Of a stretch of DNA of 64,000 nucleotides, positions 33,801 through 46,345 are shown piece by piece. Positions within the stretch are counted from its first letter, which is position 1. The number at the start of each line of letters is the position of its first letter. The stretch comes from Tenrec ecaudatus (taxonomy: Eukaryota > Chordata > Mammalia > Afrosoricida > Tenrecidae): assembly GCF_050624435.1 (NCBI RefSeq), contig NW_027459442.1, positions 248,001-312,000 of the forward strand, in the 5' to 3' direction. Made by a program: the position numbers and the translations under genes. The notes under the pieces are model-generated. The model was not told where the DNA came from. It ran no database searches and worked only from the letters and a program-made list of their open reading frames with translations.

Positions 33801-34987
33801 CCTCCCCTAGCCTAAGTCTAGGGCACCCCTAGGCTTAGGCTAGGGCACCCCTAGGCTTAGGCTAGGGCACATCTAGGCTTAGGCTAAGGCTAGGGCTACC
33901 CTAGGCTTAGGTTGGGCACCCATTGGCTTAGGCTAGGGCACACCTAGGCTTAGGCTAGGGCACCCCTATGCTTAGGCTAAGGCTAGGGCTCCCCTAGGCT
34001 TAGGCTAGGGCACCCCATGGCTTAGGCTAGGGCACACCTAGGCTTAGGCTAGGGCACCCCTAGGCTTAGGCTAAGGCTAGGGCTCCCCTAGCCTAAGGCT
34101 AGGGGACCCCTAGGCTTAGGCTAGGGCACCCCTTGGCTTGGGCTAGGGTACCCCGAGGCTTAGGCGAGGGCACCCCAAGGCTTAGGCTAGGGCACACCTA
34201 GGCTTAGGCTAAGGCTAGGGCTCACCTAGCCTAAGGCTAGGGCACCCCTAGGCTTAGGCTAGGGCACCCCTAGGCTTAGGCTAAGTCTAGGGCTCCCCTA
34301 GCCTAAGGCTAGGGCTCCCCTAGGCTTAGGGTAAGATTAGTGCTCCCCTAGCCTATTGTTATGGCACCCCTAGGCTTAGTCTAGGGCACCCCTAGGCTTA
34401 GGGTATGGCACCCCTAGGCTTAGGCTAGGACACCCCTAGGCTTAGGCTAGGACACCCCTAGGCTTAGACTAGGGCACCCCTAGGCTTAGGCTAGAGCACC
34501 GCTAGGCTTAGGCTAGGGCACACCTAAGCTTAGGCTAAGGCTAGGGCACCCCTAGGTTTAGGCTAGGGCACCCCTAGGCTTAGGCTAGGGCACAGCTAGG
34601 CTTAGGCTAAGGCTACGGCTCCCTTAGCCTCAGGCTAGGGCACCCCTAGACTCAGGCTATGACACCCCTAGGCTTAGGCTAGGGCAATTCTAGGCTAGAC
34701 TAAGGAAAGGGCACCCGTAGGCTCAGGCTAGGGCACCCCTAGGCTCAGGTAAGGGCACCTCTAGGCTTAGGCTAGGGCACCCCTAGGCTTAGGCTAAGGC
34801 TAGCGTTCCTTTATTCTAAAGCTAGAGCACCGCTAGGCTTAGGCTAGGGCACCCCTAGGCTTAGGGTAGGGTACCTCTAGGCTTAGGCTAAGGCTAGGGC
34901 TCCCCTAGCGTAAGGCTAGGGCACCCATAGGCTTAGATTAGGGCACCCCTAGGCTTAGGCTAGGGCACCCTTAGTCTTTGGCTATGG
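30877..34987 (+). repeat. 4.1-kb HOR, unit 1 (D1 + A0)
   Basis: Spans a D part (30,877 to ~32,700), opening with CTATGGCTACCCTAACC and CGCACAGCTAGG (30,993), and an A part (~32,700-34,987) with GGGTAATCCT (32,761), CCTATTGTTATGG (~34,350) and AGCGTTCCTTTATTC (34,802). The next unit repeats it with offset 4,111 at the start, 4,276 at AGTATAAGGA (32,661) and 4,386-4,387 in the A part. The steps are a 165-bp gain in D2 and a 110-bp (five-unit) loss in A0. Confidence 0.85.
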
Positions 34988-36991
34988 CACCCCTAGGCTT
35001 AGGCTAGGGCACCCCTAGGCTTAGGCTAAGGCTATGGCTACCCTAACCTAAGGCTAGGGCACCCCTAGGCTTAGGCTAGGGCACCCCTAGGCTTAGGCTA
35101 GCGCACAGCTAGGCTTAGGCTAAGGCTACGGCTCCATAGCCTCAGGCTAGGGCACCCCTTGACTCAGGATATGGCACCCCTAGACTTAGGCTAGGGCAAT
35201 CCTAGGCTAGACTAAGGAAAGGGCACCTGTAGGCTCAGGCTAGGGCACTCCTAGGTTCAGGCTAGGGCACCCCTAGGCTTAGGCTAGGGCACCCCAGTGC
35301 TTAGGCTAAAGCTAGGGCTCCCCTAGCCTCAGGTTAGGGCACCCCTAGGCTTAGGCTAGGGCGCCCCTAGGCTTAGGCTAAGGCTAGGGTTCCCCTACCC
35401 TAAGGCTAGAGCACCCCTAGGCTTAGGCTAGGGCACCCCTAGGCTTAGGCTAGGGTACCCTTAGGCTTAGGCTAAGGCTAGGGTTCCTGTGGCCTAAGGC
35501 TAGGGCACCCCTAGACTTAGGTTAGGGCACCCTTGGCTTAGGCTAGGGCACCCTTAGGCTTTGGCTAGGGCAACCCTAGGCTTAGGCTAGGGCACCCATA
35601 GGATTAGGCTAAGGCTAAGGCTCCCCAACCCTAAGGCTAGGGCACCCCTAGGCTCAGGCTAGGGCATCCCTAGGCTCAGGCTAGGGCACCCCTAGGTTTA
35701 GGCTAGGGCACCCCTAGTCTTAGGCTAAAGCTAGGGCTCCCCTAGCCTCAGGCTAGGGCACCTTTAGGCTTAGGCTAGGGCACCCCTAGCCTCAGGCTAG
35801 GGCACCTGTAGGCTCAGGCTAGGGCACCCCTAGGCTCAGGCTAGGGCACCCCTAGGCTTAGGCTAGGGCACCCCTAGGCATAGGCTAGGGCAACCCTAGC
35901 CTTAGGCTAAGGCTAGGGCTCCCCTAGGCTTAGGCTAGGGCACCCCTTGGCTTAGGTTAGGACACACCTAGGCTTAGGCTAGGGCACCCCTAGGCTTAGG
36001 CTAAGGCTAGTGCTCCCCTAGGCTTAGGCTAGGGCACTCCTTGGCTTAGGCTAGGGCACACCTAGGCTTAGGCTAGGGCACCCCTAGGCTTAGGCTAAGG
36101 CTAGGGCATCCCTAGCCTAACGCTAGAGCACCCCTTGGCTTGGGCTAGGGTACCCCGAGGCTTAGGCGAGGGCACCCCTAGGCTTAGGCTAGGGCACACC
36201 AAGGCTTAGGCTAAGGCTAGAGCTCCCCTAGCCTAATGCTAGGGCACCCCTAGGCTTAGGATAGGGCACCCGTAGGCTTAGGGTAAGATCAGGACTCCCC
36301 TAGCCTAAGGTTAGGGCACCCCTAGGCTTAGTCTAGGGCACCCCTAGGCTTAGGCTATGGCACCCCTAGGCTTAGGCTAAGGCACCCATAGGCTTAGGTT
36401 AGGCCACCCCTAGGCTTAGGCTAGGGCAGCCCTAGGCTTAGGCTAAGGCTAGGGCACCCCTAGGCTTAGGCTACGGCAATCCTAGGCTAGACTAAGGAAA
36501 GGGGACCTGTAGGCTCAGGCTAGGGCACCCCTAGGCTCAGGCTAGGGCACCCCTCGGCTTAGGCTAGGGTACCCCAAGGCTAAAGCTAAAGCTAGGGCTC
36601 CCCTAGGCTCAGGTTAGGGCACCCCTAGCCTTAGGCTAGGGCACCCCTAAGCTTACGCTAAGGCTAGGGTTCCCCTAGCCTAAGGCTAGAACACCCCTAG
36701 GCTTAGGCTAGGGCACCCCTAGTCTTAGGCTAGGGTACCCCTAGGCTTAGGCTAAGGCTAGTGCTCCCCTAGCCTAAGGCTAGGGCACCCCTAGGCTTAG
36801 GCTATGGTACCCCTAGGCTTAGGCTAAGGCTAGGGCTCCCCTAGACTAAGGCTAGGGCACCCCTAGGCTTAGGCTAGGGCACCCCTAGGCTTAGGCTAGG
36901 GCACACCTAGGCTTAGGCTAAGGCTAGGGCTCCCCTAGTATAAGGATAGGGCACCCCTAAGCTTAGGCTAGGGAACCCTGAGGCTTAGGCG
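34988..36991 (+). repeat. 4.4-kb HOR, D part of unit 2 (D2)
   Basis: Nearly identical to 30,877-32,700: CGCACAGCTAGG at 35,104 (offset 4,111) and AGTATAAGGA at 36,937 (offset 4,276). It holds 165 bp absent from D1, with GGCACACCAAGGC and AAGATCAGGACTCCCC near 36,190-36,300. Differences in the shared part are few, such as GTACCCTTAGG for GTACCCCTAGG and CCCTTGGC for CCCCTAGGC-type changes. Its A partner is the start of the 4,435-bp repeat that follows. Confidence 0.83.
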
Positions 36992-39900
36992 AGGGCACCC
37001 CTAGGCTTAGGCTAGGGCACCCCTAGGCTTAGGCTAGGGCACACCTAGGCTTAGGCTAAGGCACCCGTAAGCTTAGGCTATGGCACCCCTAGGCTTAGGC
37101 TAGTGCACCCATAAGCTTACGCTAGGGCACCCCTAGGCTTAGGCTAGGGTAATCCTAGGCTTAGGCTAAGGCTAGGGTTCCCCTAGCCTCATGCTAGGGC
37201 ACCCCTAGGCTCAGGCTAGGGCACCACTAGGCTTAGGCTAAGGCTAGGGCTCCCCTAGCCTAAGGCTAGGGCACCCCAAGGCTTAGGCTAGGGTACCGCT
37301 GGGCTTAGGCTAGGGCACCCCTAGGCTTAAACTAGGGCACCCCTAGACTTAGGCTAAGGCTACGGCTCCCCTAGGCTAAGGCTAGGCCACCCCGAGACTC
37401 AGGCTATGGCACCCCTAGGCTTAGGATAGGGCAATCCTAGGCTAGACTCAGGCTAGGACTCCCTTAGCCTCAGGCTAGGGCACCCGTAGGCTCAGGCTAG
37501 GGCACCCCTAGGCTCAGGCTAGTGCATCCCTAGGCTTAGGCTAAGACTAGGGCTCCCCATGGGTTGGGCTAGAGCACCCCGAGGCTTAGGCGAGGGCACC
37601 CCTAGGCTTAGGCTAGGGCACACCTAGGCTTAGGCTAAGGCTAGGGCTCCCCTAGCCTTAGGCTAGGGCAACCCGAGGCTTAGGGTAAGATTAGGGCTCC
37701 CCTAGCCTAAGGTTAGGGCACACCTAGACTTAATCTAGGGCACCCCTAGGCTTAGGCTATGGCACCCCTAGGCTTAGGCTATGGCACGCCTAGGCTTAGG
37801 CTAGGGCACCCCTAGGCTTAGGCTAGGGCACCCCTAGGCTTAGGCTAGGGCACCCCTAGGCTTAGGCTAAGGCTAGGGCTCCACTAACCTAAGGCTAGGG
37901 CACCGCTAGGCTTAGGCTAGGGCAATCCTAGGCTAGACTAAGGAAAGGGCACCTGTATGCTCAGGCTAGGGCACCCCTAGTCTTAGGCTAGGGCACACCA
38001 AGGCTTAGGCTAAAGCTAGGGCTCCCCTAGGCTCAGGTTAGGGCACCCCAAGGCTTAGGCTAGGGCACCCCTAGGCTTAGGCTAAGGGTATAGTTCCCCT
38101 AGACTAAGGCTAGAGCACCCCTAGGCTTAGGCTAGGGCACCCCTAGGCTTAGGCTAGGGTACCCTTAGGCTTAGGCTAAGGCTAGGCCTCCCCTAGCCTA
38201 AGGCTAGGGCACCCCTAGGCTTAGGCTAGGGCACCCCTAGGCTTAGGCTAGGGCACATCTAGGCTTAGGCTAAGGCTAGGGCTACCCTAGGCTTAGGCTT
38301 GGGCACCCATTGGCTTAGGCTAGGGCACACCTAGGCTTAGGCTAGGGCACCCCTATGCTTAGGCTAAGGCTAGGGCTCCCCTAGGCTTAGGCTAGGGCAC
38401 CCCATGGCTTAGGCTAGGGCACACCTAGGCTTAGGCTAGGGCACCCCTAGGCTTAGGCTAAGGCTAGGGCTCCCCTAGCCTAAGGCTAGGGCACCCCTAG
38501 GCTTAGGCTAGGGCACCCCTTGGCTTGGGCTAGGGTACCCCGTGGCTTAGGCGAGGGCACCCCAAGGCTTAGGCTAGGGCACACCTAGGCTTAGGCTAAG
38601 GCTAGGGCTCACCTAGCCTAAGGCTAGGGCACCCCTAGGCTTAGGCTAGGGCACCCCTAGGCTTAGGCTAAGTCTAGGGCTCCCCTAGCCTAAGGCTAGG
38701 GCTCCCCTAGGCTTAGGGTAAGATTAGTGCTCCCCTAGCCTATTGTTATGGCACCCCTAGGCTTAGTCTAGGGCACCCCTAGGCTTAGGGTATGGCACCC
38801 CTAGGCTTAGGCTAGGACACCCCTAGGCTTAGGCTAGGACACCCCTAGGCTTAGACTAGGGCACCCCTAGGCTTAGGCTAGAGCACCGCTAGGCTTAGGC
38901 TAGGGCACACCTAAGCTTAGGCTAAGGCTAGGGCACCCCTAGGTTTAGGCTAGGGCACCCCTAGGCTTAGGCTATGGCACAGCTAGGCTTAGGCTAAGGC
39001 TACGGCTCCCCTAGCCTCAGGCTAGGGCACCCCTAGACTCAGGCTATGACACCCCTAGGCTTAGGCTAGGGCAATTCTAGGCTAGACTAAGGAAAGGGCA
39101 CCCGTAGGCTCAGGCTAGGGCACCCCTAGGCTCAGGTAAGGGCACCTCTAGGCTTAGGCTAGGGCACCCCTAGGCTTAGGCTAAGGCTAGCGTTCCTTTA
39201 GTCTAAAGCTAGAGCACCGCTAGGCTTAGGCTAGGGCACCCCTAGGCTTAGGCTAGGGTACCTCTAAGCTTAGGCTAAGGCTAGGGCTCCCCTAGCGTAA
39301 GGCTAGGGCACCCATAGGCTTAGATTAGGGCACCCCTAGGCTTAGGCTAGGGCACCCTTAGTCTTTGGCTATGGCAACCCTAGGCTTAGGCTAGGGCACC
39401 CCTAGGCTTAGGCTAAGGCTAGGGCTCCCCTACCCTAAGGCTAGGACACCCCTAGGCTCAGGCTAGGGCACCCCTAGGCAAAGGCTAGGGCACCCCTAGG
39501 CTTAGGCTTGGGCACCCCTAGGCTTAGGCTAGGGCACCCCTAGGCTAGATTAAGGCTAGTGCTCCCATAGCCTCAGGCTAGGGCATCCGTAGGCTCAGGC
39601 TAGGGCACCCCTAGGCTTAAGCTAAGGCTATGGCACCCCTAGGCTTAGGCTAGGGCACCCCTAGGCTTAGGCTAGGGCACCCCTAGACTTAGGCTAGGGC
39701 ACCCCTAGGCTTAGGTTAAAGCTAGGGCTCCCCTACCCTAAGGTTAATGCACACATAGGCTCAGGCTAGGGCACCCCTAGGCTCAGGCTAGGGCACCCCT
39801 AGGCTTAGGCTAGGGCACCCCTTGGCTAGACTAATGCTAGTGCTCCTCTAGCCTCAGGGTAGGGCACCAGTAGGTTCAGGGTAGGGCACCCCTAGGATCA

Positions 39901-41426
39901 GGCTAGGGCACCCCTAGGCTTAGGCTAAGGCTAGGGCTCCCCTAGCCTCAGGCTAGGGCACACCTAGGCTTACGCTAGGGCACCCCTAGTTTTGGACTAA
40001 GGTTAATGCTCCCCTAGCCTAAGGCTAGAGCACCCCTAGGCTTAGACTAGGGCACCCCTAGGCTTAGGCTAGGGCACCCCTAGTCTTAGGTTAGGGTTCC
40101 CCTAGGCTAAGGCTAGGGCACCCCTATGCTTAGGCTAGGGTACCCCGAGGCTTAGGTGAGGGCACCCCTAGGCTTATGTTAGGGCACCCCTAGGCTTAGG
40201 CTAGGGCACACCTAGGTTTAGGCTAAGGCACCCGTAAGCTTAGGCTATGGCACCCCTAGGCTTAGGCTAGTGCACCCCTAGGCTTAGGCTAGTGCACCCC
40301 TAGGCTTAGGCTAAGGCTAGGGCTCCCCTAGCCTCAGGCTAGGGCACCCCTAGGCCTAGGTTAGGGCTCCCTGAGCCTAAATGTAGAGCACCCCTAGACT
40401 TAGGCTAGGGCATCCCTAGGCTTAGGCTAAGGCTAGGGCTCCCCTAGCCTCAGGCTAGGGCACCGCAAGGCTTAGGCTAGGGCACCCCTAGGCTTAGGCT
40501 AGGGCACCCCTAGGCTTAGGCTAGGACACACCTAGGCTCTAGGCAAAGGCTACGGCTCCCCTATCCTCAGGCTAGAGCACCCCTAGACTCATGCTATGGC
40601 ACCCCTAGGCTTAGGCTCGGGCAATCCTAGGCTAGACTAAGGCTAGGTTTCCACTAGCCTCAGGCTAGGGCACCCGTAAGCTCAGGCTAGGACACCTCTA
40701 GGCTCAGGCTAGGGCACCCCTAGGCTTAGGCTAGGGCACCCCTAAGCTTAGGCTAAAGCTAGGGCTCCCCTAGCCTCAGGCTAGGGCACCCCTAGGCTTA
40801 GGCTAAGGCACCCCTAGCCTAAGGCTAGAGCACCCCTAGGCTTAGGCTGGGCACCCCTAGTCTTAGGCTAGGGCACAACTAGGATTAGGCTAAACTAGGG
40901 CTACCCTAGCCTAAGGCTAGGGCACCCGTAGGCTTAGGCTAGGGTACCCCTAGGCTTAGTCTAGGGCAGCCCCTGGGTTAGGCTAGGATACCCCTAGGCT
41001 TAGGGTAGGGCACCCCTAGGCTAAGGCTAAGGCTAGGGCTTCTCTAGCCTAAGGCTAAGGCACCCCTAGGCTTAGGTTAGGGCACGTCTAGGCTTAGGCT
41101 TGGGCACCCCTAGGCTTAGGCTAGGGCACCCTTAGGCTTAGGCTAGGGCACCCCTAGGCTAAGGCTTAGGCTAGGGCTTCTCTAGCCTAAGGCTAGGGCA
41201 CCCCTAGGCTTAGGCTAGGGCACCCCTAGGCTTAGGCTAGGGCACCCCTAGTGTTAGGCTAGGGCAATCCTAGGCTTACGCTAGGGCACCCCTAGGCTTA
41301 GTCTAAGGCTAGGGTTCCCCTAGCCAAAGGCTAGGGCACCTCTAGGCTTAGGCTAGGGCACCCATATTCTTAGGCTAGGGCACCCCAAGGCTTAGGCTAA
41401 GGCTAGGGCTCCCATAGCCTAAGGCT
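36992..41426 (+). repeat. 4,435-bp tandem duplication, copy 1 (A1 + E1)
   Basis: The A part (to ~39,400) matches A0 at offset ~4,386: GGGTAATCCT 37,147, CCTATTGTTATGG ~38,740, AGCGTTCCTTTAGTC 39,189. The E part (~39,400-41,426) has CCATAGCCTCAGG, GACTAATGC, GTTTTGGACTAAGG, GGCCTAGGTTAGG, GGCTCTAGGCAAAGG and GGCACGTCTAGG (41,081). Every landmark and all of the roughly dozen 60-base lines I compared recur unchanged 4,435 bp later. Confidence 0.92.
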
Positions 41427-44400
41427 AGGGCACCCCTAGGCTTAGGCTAGGGCACCCCTAGGCTTAGGCTAGGGCACACCTAGGCTTAGGCTAAGGCACC
41501 CGTAAGCTTAGGCTATGGCACCCCTAGGCTTAGGCTAGTGCACCCATAAGCTTACGCTAGGGCACCCCTAGGCTTAGGCTAGGGTAATCCTAGGCTTAGG
41601 CTAAGGCTAGGGTTCCCCTAGCCTCATGCTAGGGCACCCCTAGGCTCAGGCTAGGGCACCACTAGGCTTAGGCTAAGGCTAGGGCTCCCCTAGCCTAAGG
41701 CTAGGGCACCCCAAGGCTTAGGCTAGGGTACCGCTGGGCTTAGGCTAGGGCACCCCTAGGCTTAAACTAGGGCACCCCTAGACTTAGGCTAAGGCTACGG
41801 CTCCCCTAGGCTAAGGCTAGGCCACCCCGAGACTCAGGCTATGGCACCCCTAGGCTTAGGATAGGGCAATCCTAGGCTAGACTCAGGCTAGGACTCCCTT
41901 AGCCTCAGGCTAGGGCACCCGTAGGCTCAGGCTAGGGCACCCCTAGGCTCAGGCTAGTGCATCCCTAGGCTTAGGCTAAGACTAGGGCTCCCCATGGGTT
42001 GGGCTAGAGCACCCCGAGGCTTAGGCGAGGGCACCCCTAGGCTTAGGCTAGGGCACACCTAGGCTTAGGCTAAGGCTAGGGCTCCCCTAGCCTTAGGCTA
42101 GGGCAACCCGAGGCTTAGGGTAAGATTAGGGCTCCCCTAGCCTAAGGTTAGGGCACACCTAGACTTAATCTAGGGCACCCCTAGGCTTAGGCTATGGCAC
42201 CCCTAGGCTTAGGCTATGGCACGCCTAGGCTTAGGCTAGGGCACCCCTAGGCTTAGGCTAGGGCACCCCTAGGCTTAGGCTAGGGCACCCCTAGGCTTAG
42301 GCTAAGGCTAGGGCTCCACTAACCTAAGGCTAGGGCACCGCTAGGCTTAGGCTAGGGCAATCCTAGGCTAGACTAAGGAAAGGGCACCTGTATGCTCAGG
42401 CTAGGGCACCCCTAGTCTTAGGCTAGGGCACACCAAGGCTTAGGCTAAAGCTAGGGCTCCCCTAGGCTCAGGTTAGGGCACCCCAAGGCTTAGGCTAGGG
42501 CACCCCTAGGCTTAGGCTAAGGGTATAGTTCCCCTAGACTAAGGCTAGAGCACCCCTAGGCTTAGGCTAGGGCACCCCTAGGCTTAGGCTAGGGTACCCT
42601 TAGGCTTAGGCTAAGGCTAGGCCTCCCCTAGCCTAAGGCTAGGGCACCCCTAGGCTTAGGCTAGGGCACCCCTAGGCTTAGGCTAGGGCACATCTAGGCT
42701 TAGGCTAAGGCTAGGGCTACCCTAGGCTTAGGCTTGGGCACCCATTGGCTTAGGCTAGGGCACACCTAGGCTTAGGCTAGGGCACCCCTATGCTTAGGCT
42801 AAGGCTAGGGCTCCCCTAGGCTTAGGCTAGGGCACCCCATGGCTTAGGCTAGGGCACACCTAGGCTTAGGCTAGGGCACCCCTAGGCTTAGGCTAAGGCT
42901 AGGGCTCCCCTAGCCTAAGGCTAGGGCACCCCTAGGCTTAGGCTAGGGCACCCCTTGGCTTGGGCTAGGGTACCCCGTGGCTTAGGCGAGGGCACCCCAA
43001 GGCTTAGGCTAGGGCACACCTAGGCTTAGGCTAAGGCTAGGGCTCACCTAGCCTAAGGCTAGGGCACCCCTAGGCTTAGGCTAGGGCACCCCTAGGCTTA
43101 GGCTAAGTCTAGGGCTCCCCTAGCCTAAGGCTAGGGCTCCCCTAGGCTTAGGGTAAGATTAGTGCTCCCCTAGCCTATTGTTATGGCACCCCTAGGCTTA
43201 GTCTAGGGCACCCCTAGGCTTAGGGTATGGCACCCCTAGGCTTAGGCTAGGACACCCCTAGGCTTAGGCTAGGACACCCCTAGGCTTAGACTAGGGCACC
43301 CCTAGGCTTAGGCTAGAGCACCGCTAGGCTTAGGCTAGGGCACACCTAAGCTTAGGCTAAGGCTAGGGCACCCCTAGGTTTAGGCTAGGGCACCCCTAGG
43401 CTTAGGCTATGGCACAGCTAGGCTTAGGCTAAGGCTACGGCTCCCCTAGCCTCAGGCTAGGGCACCCCTAGACTCAGGCTATGACACCCCTAGGCTTAGG
43501 CTAGGGCAATTCTAGGCTAGACTAAGGAAAGGGCACCCGTAGGCTCAGGCTAGGGCACCCCTAGGCTCAGGTAAGGGCACCTCTAGGCTTAGGCTAGGGC
43601 ACCCCTAGGCTTAGGCTAAGGCTAGCGTTCCTTTAGTCTAAAGCTAGAGCACCGCTAGGCTTAGGCTAGGGCACCCCTAGGCTTAGGCTAGGGTACCTCT
43701 AAGCTTAGGCTAAGGCTAGGGCTCCCCTAGCGTAAGGCTAGGGCACCCATAGGCTTAGATTAGGGCACCCCTAGGCTTAGGCTAGGGCACCCTTAGTCTT
43801 TGGCTATGGCAACCCTAGGCTTAGGCTAGGGCACCCCTAGGCTTAGGCTAAGGCTAGGGCTCCCCTACCCTAAGGCTAGGACACCCCTAGGCTCAGGCTA
43901 GGGCACCCCTAGGCAAAGGCTAGGGCACCCCTAGGCTTAGGCTTGGGCACCCCTAGGCTTAGGCTAGGGCACCCCTAGGCTAGATTAAGGCTAGTGCTCC
44001 CATAGCCTCAGGCTAGGGCATCCGTAGGCTCAGGCTAGGGCACCCCTAGGCTTAAGCTAAGGCTATGGCACCCCTAGGCTTAGGCTAGGGCACCCCTAGG
44101 CTTAGGCTAGGGCACCCCTAGACTTAGGCTAGGGCACCCCTAGGCTTAGGTTAAAGCTAGGGCTCCCCTACCCTAAGGTTAATGCACACATAGGCTCAGG
44201 CTAGGGCACCCCTAGGCTCAGGCTAGGGCACCCCTAGGCTTAGGCTAGGGCACCCCTTGGCTAGACTAATGCTAGTGCTCCTCTAGCCTCAGGGTAGGGC
44301 ACCAGTAGGTTCAGGGTAGGGCACCCCTAGGATCAGGCTAGGGCACCCCTAGGCTTAGGCTAAGGCTAGGGCTCCCCTAGCCTCAGGCTAGGGCACACCT

Positions 44401-45861
44401 AGGCTTACGCTAGGGCACCCCTAGTTTTGGACTAAGGTTAATGCTCCCCTAGCCTAAGGCTAGAGCACCCCTAGGCTTAGACTAGGGCACCCCTAGGCTT
44501 AGGCTAGGGCACCCCTAGTCTTAGGTTAGGGTTCCCCTAGGCTAAGGCTAGGGCACCCCTATGCTTAGGCTAGGGTACCCCGAGGCTTAGGTGAGGGCAC
44601 CCCTAGGCTTATGTTAGGGCACCCCTAGGCTTAGGCTAGGGCACACCTAGGTTTAGGCTAAGGCACCCGTAAGCTTAGGCTATGGCACCCCTAGGCTTAG
44701 GCTAGTGCACCCCTAGGCTTAGGCTAGTGCACCCCTAGGCTTAGGCTAAGGCTAGGGCTCCCCTAGCCTCAGGCTAGGGCACCCCTAGGCCTAGGTTAGG
44801 GCTCCCTGAGCCTAAATGTAGAGCACCCCTAGACTTAGGCTAGGGCATCCCTAGGCTTAGGCTAAGGCTAGGGCTCCCCTAGCCTCAGGCTAGGGCACCG
44901 CAAGGCTTAGGCTAGGGCACCCCTAGGCTTAGGCTAGGGCACCCCTAGGCTTAGGCTAGGACACACCTAGGCTCTAGGCAAAGGCTACGGCTCCCCTATC
45001 CTCAGGCTAGAGCACCCCTAGACTCATGCTATGGCACCCCTAGGCTTAGGCTCGGGCAATCCTAGGCTAGACTAAGGCTAGGTTTCCACTAGCCTCAGGC
45101 TAGGGCACCCGTAAGCTCAGGCTAGGACACCTCTAGGCTCAGGCTAGGGCACCCCTAGGCTTAGGCTAGGGCACCCCTAAGCTTAGGCTAAAGCTAGGGC
45201 TCCCCTAGCCTCAGGCTAGGGCACCCCTAGGCTTAGGCTAAGGCACCCCTAGCCTAAGGCTAGAGCACCCCTAGGCTTAGGCTGGGCACCCCTAGTCTTA
45301 GGCTAGGGCACAACTAGGATTAGGCTAAACTAGGGCTACCCTAGCCTAAGGCTAGGGCACCCGTAGGCTTAGGCTAGGGTACCCCTAGGCTTAGTCTAGG
45401 GCAGCCCCTGGGTTAGGCTAGGATACCCCTAGGCTTAGGGTAGGGCACCCCTAGGCTAAGGCTAAGGCTAGGGCTTCTCTAGCCTAAGGCTAAGGCACCC
45501 CTAGGCTTAGGTTAGGGCACGTCTAGGCTTAGGCTTGGGCACCCCTAGGCTTAGGCTAGGGCACCCTTAGGCTTAGGCTAGGGCACCCCTAGGCTAAGGC
45601 TTAGGCTAGGGCTTCTCTAGCCTAAGGCTAGGGCACCCCTAGGCTTAGGCTAGGGCACCCCTAGGCTTAGGCTAGGGCACCCCTAGTGTTAGGCTAGGGC
45701 AATCCTAGGCTTACGCTAGGGCACCCCTAGGCTTAGTCTAAGGCTAGGGTTCCCCTAGCCAAAGGCTAGGGCACCTCTAGGCTTAGGCTAGGGCACCCAT
45801 ATTCTTAGGCTAGGGCACCCCAAGGCTTAGGCTAAGGCTAGGGCTCCCATAGCCTAAGGCT
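41427..45861 (+). repeat. 4,435-bp tandem duplication, copy 2 (A2 + E2)
   Basis: Second copy with ACCCGTAAGC at 41,498 (37,063 in copy 1) and GGCACGTCTAGG at 45,516 (41,081). I saw no difference from copy 1 in any line compared. The match continues for about 20 bases past the edge and ends at 45,883, where GGCGAGGG replaces GGCTAGGG. It is either a very recent duplication by unequal exchange or an assembly duplication. Confidence 0.92.
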
Positions 45862-46345
45862 AGGGCACCCCTAGGCTTAGGCGAGGGCACCCCTAGGCTT
45901 AAGCAATGGCACCGCTAGACTTAGGCTAAGGCTAGGGCTCCCCTAGCCTAAGGCTAGGGCACCCCTATGCTTAGGTTAGAGCACCCCTAGGCTTAGGCTA
46001 GGGCACCCCTAGGCTTAGGGTATGGCGAGGGCTCCCCAAACCTAAGGCTACGGCATGCCTAGGCTTAGGCTAGGTAATCCTAGGCTTAGGCTAGGGCACC
46101 CCTAGCCTTAGGCTAAGGCTAGGGTTCTCCTCCCCTAATGCTAGGGCACCCCTAGGCTTACGCTAGGGCAACCCTAGTTTTAGGCTAGGGCACCCTTAGC
46201 TTATGCTAAGACTTCGGCTCCCCTAGCCTAAGGCTAGGGCACCCTGAGACTCAGGCTATGGTACCCCTAGGCTTAGGCTAAGGCTAGGGGAACCCTAGGC
46301 TTAGTCTAGGGAACCCCTAGGTTTAGGCTAGGGCACCCCTAGGAT
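45862..46345 (+). repeat. Mosaic satellite segment
   Basis: Diverged A, A' and B units with unusual forms: GCAATGGCACCGC, GGCGAGGGCTCCCC, GGTTCTCCTCCCCTAATGC (~46,117) and AAGACTTCGGCTCCCC (~46,208). No counterpart of the whole segment was noticed. It forms the downstream edge of the 31-46 kb family. Confidence 0.55.

Noticed and set aside
36992..45861. Treating the 4,435-bp duplication as proven biology
   Set aside because: Identical adjacent copies are also the classic form of an assembly error in satellites. It is listed as a feature of the sequence, with its reality left open.
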